The notes beneath the pieces were generated by a model. That model did no database searches. It had not been told where the DNA came from and worked only from the letters and a program-made list of their open reading frames with translations. The translations under genes and the position numbers were made by a program. Positions 57,216 to 64,000 of a stretch of DNA of 64,000 nt are shown one piece after another (within the stretch, counting starts at the first letter, position 1; every line of letters begins with the position of its first letter). The DNA lies in the NCBI GenBank assembly GCA_036874045.1, contig CM072340.1:5967001-6031000 (forward strand). The letters run 5' to 3'. The DNA comes from Cymodocea nodosa (lineage: Eukaryota; Streptophyta; Magnoliopsida; Alismatales; Cymodoceaceae).

Positions 57216-58137
57216 TCAATTATTCAAGAGACCAATTAAGGCCATACAGAGCCTTAATTTCTGTAGATTCAGAACTTTAGTTAACATATCTGCAGCATTT
57301 TCAGCACCGGCAATCTTCTGCAGATCTAACCTATTCTACTCTATCTCTTCCCTTATGAAATGAAATCTCATTCTCATATGCTTGGACCTTGAATGAAACT
57401 TTGAATTTTCAGCTAAATAAATGACACTTTAATTGTCATAGAACAGAATGCTTCTATTATGTTTGTGTCCTAATTCATCTAATACATTCTCTAGCCAGAT
57501 TCTTTCTTTAGCTGCCTCTGCTATTACAACATATTCAACTTCTATAGTCAAGAGTGCAACAATACTTTGCAGTTTGGATCTCTAGCTTATTACAGTACTT
57601 CCTATGCAAAACATAGCCTGAAGTACTTCTACTTTTATCCAACTTTCTTCCTAAATCAGCATCACAGTAGCTAATCAATTCAACTGGTCCTTTCTTGAAA
57701 TTCAGATCTACATCTAGGGAATATCTAAGATATCTGAGTATCTACAGTATTGCGGACCAATGCTCAGCTCTTGGATCTACCATATATTTACTGACTACTC
57801 CCACTACATGAGATATATCAGGTCTTATGCATATCATGACATACATTAAACTTCCCACTGTTGAAGCATATGGTATTCTGGACATTTTTGTCCTTTCTTC
57901 TTTAGTCTTAGCTGGCTAATCTTTAGACAACTTGAAGTGGGGTCCGAGAGGTAGTTCAGTCTTCCTCTCATTTGAGATATTAAATCTCCTTTGTATCTTT
58001 TCTAGATACTTCTTCTGATTTAATCTCAAAGTGTCTGCCACTCTATCTCGGATAATTCTCATATCCAAGATTTACTTGGCTTCTCCCATATCCTTCATGT
58101 CAAATTCTTTTGATAGTTATCTCTTTAATTGCTTAAT
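57216..58137 (-). pseudogene. Copia P RNase H region
   Basis: Minus-strand end of the polyprotein. Recognisable parts are a 'dAD(W)a' stretch near 57670, the EVEYVVIAEAAKE segment near 57530, DNQSVIYLAENSKFHSRSKH (about 57440-57390), HFIREEIE and ENAADMLTKVL, the standard Ty1 RNase H end. The stop is at 57216-57218. It is broken by stops at Trp and Gln codons. The enzyme degrades RNA in the RNA/DNA hybrid. Confidence 0.75.
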
Positions 58138-58750
58138 CTATTTCATACAAGAACAAGCAATTAACATATCATCTACATAAATCAGTAGAATAATGAAGCA
58201 ATCATTAAACAGTTTTATGTAGCAGCAATAGTCTGTATCACATCTTTTGAAGCCTAAGGTACAGATAAATGTATCAAATCTCTTGTACCATTGTCGTGGT
58301 GCTTGCTTAAAACCATACAGACTTTTTAGCAATCTACATACTGTCTTTCTTATCTTGCCAGTTACTGCAAATTCTTCTGGCTGCATCATGTAGAGAGTTC
58401 TTCCTACAAGTCACTATGTAGGAATGCTATCGTTACATCCATTTGCTCCAATAGCAAATTTTCTGCAGCAACAATGCTTAAAACTTTCTTATAGTATTCA
58501 TCTTCACAATAGGAGAGAATACTTCTATATGGTCTATGTCTTGAATTTGCTGAAAACCCTTGACGACAAGTTTGGCTTTATATTTCTTGCTACCATCTGG
58601 TTGTTCTTTCATCCTAAACACCCACTTGTTTCCTAGGATTTTCTTTCCTTCTGGTAATGAAGTTAATTCCCAAGTATTATTCTTCTCTAGGGACCTTATT
58701 TCTTCTTTCATTGCTAACTCCCATTTGTGTGCATCACTTGCATAGATTGC
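58138..58750 (-). pseudogene. Copia P reverse transcriptase
   Basis: Ty1 RT: MKEEIRSLEKNNTWELTSLP, NKWVFRMKEQPDGSKKYKAK, LVVKGFQQIQDIDHIEVFSP, then after a gap KSLYGFKQAPRQWYKRFD and the catalytic YVDDMLIA (about 58160). The frame breaks between 58478 and 58389. It makes the DNA copy. The wording is closest to Tork-group elements as I know them. Confidence 0.88.
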
Positions 58751-59002
58751 TTCCTGATATGTTTCAGGTTCACCATCATTTGTTAGTAACAGATAATTGA
58801 ATAATGGTACATACCTTTCAAGTTGTCTAGAAACTCTTCTAAATGTTCTAAGTTGTCTAGTGATAACTTCATCTTCTTGATCATCTAGATGTTCTTGATG
58901 TTCAGCCTCTGGAAGCTGAATTTCTTCTACAGGTTACTTCTAAGGTTGTTCAACATCATTATCTAGATTGATCTCAGCAGTACTTTCAAACTGAAGCTCT
59001 AA

Positions 59003-60000
59003 CTACTGTTCATCTACACTTTCTCTGTGCTTGTACATCTTGAATTCAATAAACATGACACCTTTTGCACGAATTATTTTCTTGATTTCTTCTACCCAGA
59101 ATTTGTAACCAAAATAATCCTTACTATAGCCAATGAAATAACATTTTTGTAATTTTGAATCCAACTTGTCTCTTTTGTCACTATTCAAGTGGACAAATGA
59201 CTTGGATCCAAAGACTTTTAAGTGAGCATAGTTGACCTCTTTCCGTGTCCACAGCTCTTCAGGGTTCTTAAGCCCCAATGGGATAGATGATCCTCTATTT
59301 ATTAGATAGCCAACTATATTGACAGCTTCTGCCTAGAATGTCTTGGGAAAGTTACATGTAGTCTCATGCATCTTGCCCGTTCATTCAAGGTCCTGTTCAT
59401 CCTTTCAGCAACTCCATTTTGTTGTGGAGTTCCAGCTACAGTCCTCTGCCTTCTAATCCCTTGCTCCTTACAGTAAACTATAAATTCATGGCTATGATAT
59501 TCTCCTCCATTATCTGACCTAATGGATTTGATTTTTTTTCCACTCTGATTTTCCACTTCTACCTTCCATTTATTGAAGACTTGGAAAACTTTAGACATCT
59601 GTTTCAGAAATAAACTCATACCTTCCTTGTACTCTCATCAATGAAGGTGACATAATAGAGAGCACCTCCTAAAGAATTGATAAGGGCAGGCCCCCACACA
59701 TCCATGTGAACCAGCTCCAATTTCTATGACTTAGGATCATGAGGAGTCCTAGCAAAGCTGACTTTCTTCTGCTTTCCCTCAATGCAGTACTCATATATCC
59801 CTAAATTGACATTCTTCAGCTTAGAGATTTTCCCTTCTGCCATTAAAACTTTCAGTCCATTCTCACTAAGGTGTCCCAATCTTTTATGCCATAAGTCAGT
59901 GTCTTCAGTATCATTGACTGCTGCAATAGAGTCATCTTGATCCGATGTTAGATATAAGGTGTCAGTCCTCTATCCTGAGGCAATAATTCTTGCACCTTTG
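59003..60000 (-). pseudogene. Copia P integrase
   Basis: HHCC region near 59880-59780 (HRLGHLSENG-like, then FGICEYCIEGKQKKV-like residues). The core has Asp in VHMDVWGP (about 59700), Asp in IRSDNGGEYHSHEF (about 59515) and Glu in QQNGVAERMNRTLNERAR (about 59405). Downstream are ELWTRKEVNYAHLKVFGSK, CYFIGYSKDYFGYKFW and a linker to RT. All three catalytic residues are present, but stops and shifts break the frame (for example at 59620 and 59290). Confidence 0.85.
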
Positions 60001-60035
60001 GCTACCTTCCATTTGCCTACACCAAAGGCAATCTA

Positions 60036-60420
60036 CTAACCATCATTGTCTAGGGAACTTATGGAAATTAATTGCTTTACAAGAACAGGAACATATCTGA
60101 CTTCTTGCAATTTCCATATCCCTTGTTTTATTTTGATGTGTACTTCTCCTATTCCCAACACATCCAAACTTGTGTTGTTAGCTAGGTACACTTTTTTCAC
60201 AGGAGTTGCACGATAATTGTGCAACAAATTCTTTCTATAGGTAGTGTGAAATGAAGCTCCTAAGTCCAGTACCCATCAGTCAATTGAACTATCTACACAG
60301 CATACTAGGGCATCATCTGAATCGTAGGAGACAACATTTGCAATTGCTCATTCTGATTCCTTCCCTCTGCTGTCTTTCTTGGGAGCCTTACACTGTGACT
60401 TGAAGTGCATTGATTGCAGT
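60036..60420 (-). pseudogene. Copia P protease region with remnant zinc knuckle
   Basis: At 60420-60370 a CWNC...H....C knuckle is recognisable in two frames: the Trp codon is TAG and one base is shifted. Near 60275 the protease loop reads LDLGASFHT, with Leu where Ser is expected (TCA to TTA). Then LLHNYRATPVKKVYLAN, LDVLGIGEVHIKIKQGIWKL, VRYVPVLVKQLISISSLDND is the usual region between protease and integrase in copia elements. The protease is probably inactive because of the altered loop. Confidence 0.75.
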
Positions 60421-60421
60421 T

Positions 60422-61111
60422 CTAGCATTTGATATCTGATCTTACTTTACTTGTACCTCTGGACTTTAACCTTCCTTTGGATTTAAATTGTTTTGATTTA
60501 CTTTTCCCTCTAATTTCAACACTAATGTTAGAAGTTGAAGCTGACAATTCACTTTTCCTGCGAATGTCCTCACTCAAAATTAAATCTTGGATGTCACTCA
60601 TCTTGAGCTTCTCATGACCTAGTGAACTACTTACACTAGTCACGATAGGAGACCAACTTTCTAGTAATGAGGATAATAAAATCAAGGCCCTAACTTCATC
60701 AAATACTATATCTACTAAATGCAGTTTATTCAAAATAGTATTTAGCTCATTAACGTGGTCTGTTACATTTCCACTTTCATAGATTTTCAGATTAAATAAT
60801 CTACGCATGAGAAATACCTTGTTAGTGGCTGATGGCTTCTCATACATGTTGGACTAAGCTTTCATTAAGTCAACCGTTGTTTTCTCCTTGGCAATGTTAG
60901 AATGAACATTCCTTGCCAATGACAACCTAACGAAACCTAGAGCTTTTATGTCCAGTAACTCCCACTCTTCCTGATCCATCTTCTCTGATTTTCTTCCTAA
61001 CAGAGGTTGATGAAGATCCTTTTGATACAAACAGTCTTCAATCTGAGACCTCCAGTATCCGAAATCTTTACCATCAACCTTCTTGATCCTGAGCTTTCTA
61101 TCGTTTGCCAT
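60422..61111 (-). pseudogene. Copia P gag
   Basis: ATG at 61111, 21 bases after the primer-site region. MANDRKLRIKKVDGKDFGYW is followed by CLYQKDLHQPLLG, MDQEEWELLDIKALGFVRLS and, after one TAG (60853), MYEKPSATNKVFLMRRLFNL, LNTILNKLHLVDIVFDEV, LILLSSLLESW and ILSEDIRRKSEL. This is the typical copia gag (capsid) family. A basic, Ser/Lys-rich tail leads to the knuckle. It is open over both segments with just the one stop. Confidence 0.9.
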
Positions 61112-61132
61112 TCTGTTAAACTGAAGAACCTT

Positions 61133-61148
61133 CAGCTCTGATACCAGT
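61133..61148 (-). promoter_or_regulatory. Primer-binding site of copia P
   Basis: The minus strand reads actggtatcagagctg. Its core TGGTATCAGAGC pairs with initiator tRNA-Met, as in most plant copia elements. Confidence 0.92.
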
Positions 61149-62155
61149 TGTTACTTTTGGAATGGATTGTTTAGTCAACTTTCTATGGCACGATTCAGAA
61201 ACACTCACCTCTAAACTTACCGAAACTGGGAATGAAGAGTAAAAGGAAGAAATAACACAAGGAAGACACAGGATTTACGTGGTTCAACAACAGCCTACAT
61301 CCATGGAGAGTTGAGGGTTCTATTAGCTTCAGCATAATCAACCGTAATGTTTTACAACATTATAAAGGTTTATATACTACCCAACTTAGGGTTTATAAAC
61401 CTTTAATTACATACAAGCCATTATAGTAAAGAAATAATGCTTCAGAGAAAGGATTCTCAATTTCAGAGTCTTATCTTCTTATCTTTCTGAACTCTGCAAT
61501 ATTTTGGATAGTTACAAACTTAACTATCAGAAGAAATTCTTCTTTCTAACAGGCAGTACTGTAGCAAGCTAATTGTCCAGAGAGATTTAGTATTTCAGAC
61601 AATTACAGACTTAATTGTCCGAAAACCCACTTACTTTTCTCTCTCTATCCTTTCGGAAGGTTCTGTCGTTAACTCTCCAAAAATTACATGTCTTTTGAAT
61701 AGTTATTGTCTTAACTATCTGAAAACTCACTTAAGTGTCTCTTCAGTCATTTCGAAAGGTTCTACCGTTAACCTTCCGAAAACTTATGATTTTCGGATAG
61801 TTATTGCCTAACTATCCGAAGATCCACTTAAGTCTCTACTTTTCGGATACTTGGCTTCTTAACTATCCGAAGATCCACTTAACTGTCTGACTTTCGGATA
61901 CTTAGTTTCATAACTGTCCGAACGTCCACTTAAGTGTGCTTTAAGTCATTCTGGATGGTTACAGCCAGTAACCCTTCAAAATCTTCTAACTTTCAGATAG
62001 TAAGCTCAAAGCCTCCAATTGAAACTTTATTTTCAAAACTTAGGTCTAATAACGTACTGAAAATATAAATCTGCTAGATACTTATTGTTAACAAGCTTCT
62101 GATTGAACCTGGACTACTTGTGGTATACTCCACACCTATACTACATGCCCTAACA
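61149..62155 (-). repeat. 5' LTR of copia P
   Basis: 1,007 bp, same ends as the other LTR. It carries the same ggatagtta / taactatccgaa array (61500-62000). Confidence 0.92.
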
Positions 62156-62184
62156 TCAAATTGATCCTAGAAGTTTGGCTCCAT
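62156..62184 (-). pseudogene. ORF3 start, element D
   Basis: The minus-strand ATG at 62184 opens MEPNF, then a TAG. It continues after the copia insertion at 56089 (FDTTEFLRQSKE). This aligns with LEFWEDAVDITQFLKELEEW at the start of E2 ORF3. Confidence 0.65.
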
Positions 62185-62922
62185 CTCTGTCTTCGTTGCT
62201 TTACAGAATGGAACAAAATCACTTTGACTTTTAATGTTCTAAGTTCTAAATGATTACTATGGATAATGCCCTCAAATCTTAAGTTTAGTTATAAATAAAC
62301 CCTAAGTTTTTAGCAAGTAATCAGGTCATTTTCCCATGCAAACTATTGCTTCTTACATATACTACTCCGTGGAGTTACGGTTAACTCCATAGACTAAGTC
62401 TGTGGACTTACCCTTAAGTACTCCATTGAGTTACGGTTAACTCAACGGAGTAGGCTCGTTAACTTATCCAATACTCAATGAAGTAAGTTCGTTGAGTTAA
62501 TCGTAACTCAATGGACCTCTCGTAAAGTTATAACTAATAAAAATAAATAACTATTACGATTTTATACTTGGTCAACACCGAAAAATCTCTGGTCTAACTG
62601 ACTCTTAATTTTTCTATTTGCTTAACTTCAGTCAAAACGTTGCTTTTCCTTAGTCAAACCGAAATTACAGAATTTTTTCTTTTTCTACTAGTTGAACTAA
62701 TACCATGCTTTGGTAAAATCGACATTTTTACTTAATATAATATATATATATATATATTTTTATATTTTTCGTGTTTCAGTCAAAATGATGGATCTTTTCG
62801 GTGTGACCGTAACAATTTTTCCTTTTACAATATGTTTTGGTAAAACTGATAATTTCTTTTGGTTCAACCTTGACTATATTTAAAATAAGTTTTTTTTTTT
62901 TACAAAACAAACATATGTATAT
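62185..62922 (-). other. Integrase-ORF3 spacer of element D
   Basis: Non-coding. Positions 62360-62525 have inverted gagttacggttaactcaacg-type words, in pairs. Positions 62560-62880 have TCGGT-type words and a TA run (62739-62757). Equivalent to the B and E2 spacers. Confidence 0.8.
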
Positions 62923-63044
62923 TTACTTAATAAAGCTCGAGTAGTCCTCTACTCTTACTTCTTCTATAATTCCAAAGGAACTTTTTAGAATTTTCAAAAT
63001 AGGTCTAAGTCTTTGTCCATTTACTTTAAATATATTATGATTTT
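62923..63044 (-). pseudogene. Integrase C-terminal end, element D
   Basis: Minus-strand sequence for the last 40 residues of integrase (FKVNGQRLRPI-like, then VRVEDYSSFIK), stop at 62923. It is cut by the LTR that starts at 63045. The element's RT and 5' parts would lie past the window. Confidence 0.75.
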
Positions 63045-64000
63045 TGTTTAGAATGACAAAGTGCATAATATTAAGGGTTAAATGGTGGTTAATTGTAGAA
63101 TATTTAGGTTATCATATGAGAATTATGCCATTATGTTATAATTGCACTATTATATGCTTTAGTGAAAGAATCTACATAATTTCAAGAAATTAACGTTAAT
63201 TAAGTACATTTTTGAACTGTTGTTAAGTTACATGCTTTTTAATTCTTAAGTCTATCAATTTTTTGTTATTTTAGAGAGTTATATTGCATGTACTAGACAG
63301 GTATGTTTTAAATGCATAAATAATATTTTATTATTTTCTGAAGTACACATGTTGTAACCTTAATACATGACTTAAGTGAATGTTCGGTAAGTTATTTGTT
63401 AACTATCTGAAATGTATCTGAGCATCGGATAGTTAAGTTTGTAAGTATTCGAAATATTTGAACTCGTTAAGTTAGAAGTATGCACATGTTGAATTTAAAT
63501 GCTTTAGTATGTCACGTGAGATGTACGTGTTTAACTCGTTAAGTTAACATAACTATACGCGTTGAGTTACATGAATACGCACTAAGGTAACATGTTATGT
63601 TAGCAGCTTATTTCTTTATTGCACGTGTTTTATAGTTAAATCAACGAAGTAAGTCCGTTGAGTTATTTGTAACTCCACAGACCATATATTTACTAATATA
63701 CCATTGTAGCAGTTATAGAAACAAGACATTCGAAGCAAAACCACGATTACATGTATCACGCAGGAATTTTCTCATGGAATGGAGATGAAATCACCATCGT
63801 TGATATGAATGAAGGAAATCTAACTGATTATTTAAGCAAAAACAGTTACTACTGTAAGAAATATAAAAAACGAAGAAAAATTGTGTGCAAAGGTGGAGGA
63901 CCACACTAACTGCAGGAAGCATTGGAAGTTCCCTAAAGCTCCATACCACCACCATAATACCAACCATCGGAGGTCTATGAGGATACTTTCTTGATGTTGG
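63045..64000 (+). repeat. LTR F of the Athila-like family, cut by window end
   Basis: Starts TGTTTAGAATG inside the integrase of D. The preceding five bases are atttt. It follows the family LTR to the end of the window. Whether it is a solo LTR or a 5' LTR cannot be told here. Confidence 0.88.

Larger units (their letters stand above)
56090..62155 (-). mobile_element. Ty1/copia retrotransposon P (Tork-like)
   Basis: 6,066 bp with both LTRs, TGTT...AACA ends and 5-bp duplication TCAAA (56085-56089 and 62156-62160). It is inserted in ORF3 of D in the minus direction. The order is 5' LTR, tRNA-Met-type primer site, gag, protease, integrase, RT, RNase H, polypurine tract, 3' LTR, the Ty1/copia order. 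The RT and integrase wording resembles the Tork/Tnt1 group; that lineage call is by eye. The coding region (61111-57216, about 1,300 codons) has scattered stops and shifts. Confidence 0.92.
27878..63044 (-). mobile_element. Athila-like element D with nested insertions (outer bounds)
   Basis: Removing solo LTR E (31408-33444), E2 (35700-52834) and copia P (56090-62155) leaves a minus-strand element. Its order is integrase end (63044-62923), ORF3, gag, F-box gene, 3' UTR, polypurine tract and 3' LTR (29868-27878). It repeats the unusual E2 gene order. Its pol and 5' LTR lie beyond LTR F and the window edge. Confidence 0.85.

Noticed and set aside
1..64000. Ordinary host genes, tRNA or rRNA genes
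   Set aside because: I looked for gene-like exons, cloverleaf or rRNA sequence and found none. The only F-box genes lie inside retroelements at a fixed position.

Overview
This window is AT-rich plant DNA, most likely pericentromeric or other repeat-dense heterochromatin of a flowering plant. It consists almost entirely of nested transposable elements. I see no ordinary host gene, tRNA, rRNA or CRISPR array. The plant assignment rests on the TE families: Ty3/Athila-like elements with a tRNA-Asp type primer site, Sirevirus-type LTRs, a Tork-like Ty1/copia element with a tRNA-Met type primer site, and intron-containing PIF/Harbinger transposons. Nearly every gene is broken. Most premature stops look like C-to-T or G-to-A changes (CAA/CAG/TGG to stop), as expected of old methylated repeats.

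Layout. 1-1470: end of a Sirevirus-like element (polypurine tract and 3' LTR). 1471-3894: a Harbinger transposase exon (minus strand), split by an Athila-like solo LTR with TSD TTTCT. 3895-9925: 3' part of a minus-strand Athila-like element (B) with its own Harbinger insertion (6333-7954). 9926-18949: 3' part of a plus-strand Athila-like element (H), carrying a 5.6 kb Harbinger transposon (M, 10569-16184). 18950-22762: fragment G (ORF3, gag, F-box). 22763-27761: Sirevirus-like pieces, ending in an accessory ORF and a 3' LTR (J). 27762-27877: an Athila LTR fragment. 27878-63044: element D (minus strand), split by solo LTR E (31408-33444), by the complete element E2 (35700-52834, TSD TATGC) and by copia element P (56090-62155, TSD TCAAA). 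63045-64000: start of another Athila-like LTR.

Main result. The Athila-like family is unusual. E2 has both LTRs, a primer site, a polypurine tract and a target duplication. Its order is LTR, primer site, zinc knuckle, protease, RT/RNase H, integrase, ORF3, gag capsid, F-box protein, polypurine tract, LTR. The gag capsid gene therefore lies downstream of pol and ORF3, and an F-box protein with an F-box-associated-like tail sits last. Element D and fragment G repeat the parts of this order that they retain, so it is a family trait and not one accident. Every gap between cistrons, and the putative RNA leader in the LTR, carries inverted copies of a short word (CGTTGAGTTA / TAACTCAACG).

The J LTR shares a segment of roughly 180 bp with the Athila-like LTR, and J also carries a relative of ORF3. 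A second word (TAACTATCCGAA) recurs in the LTRs of all three retroelement groups. In E2 the LTR/primer-site junction is a tandem triplication, as if the LTR had grown by absorbing old primer sites.
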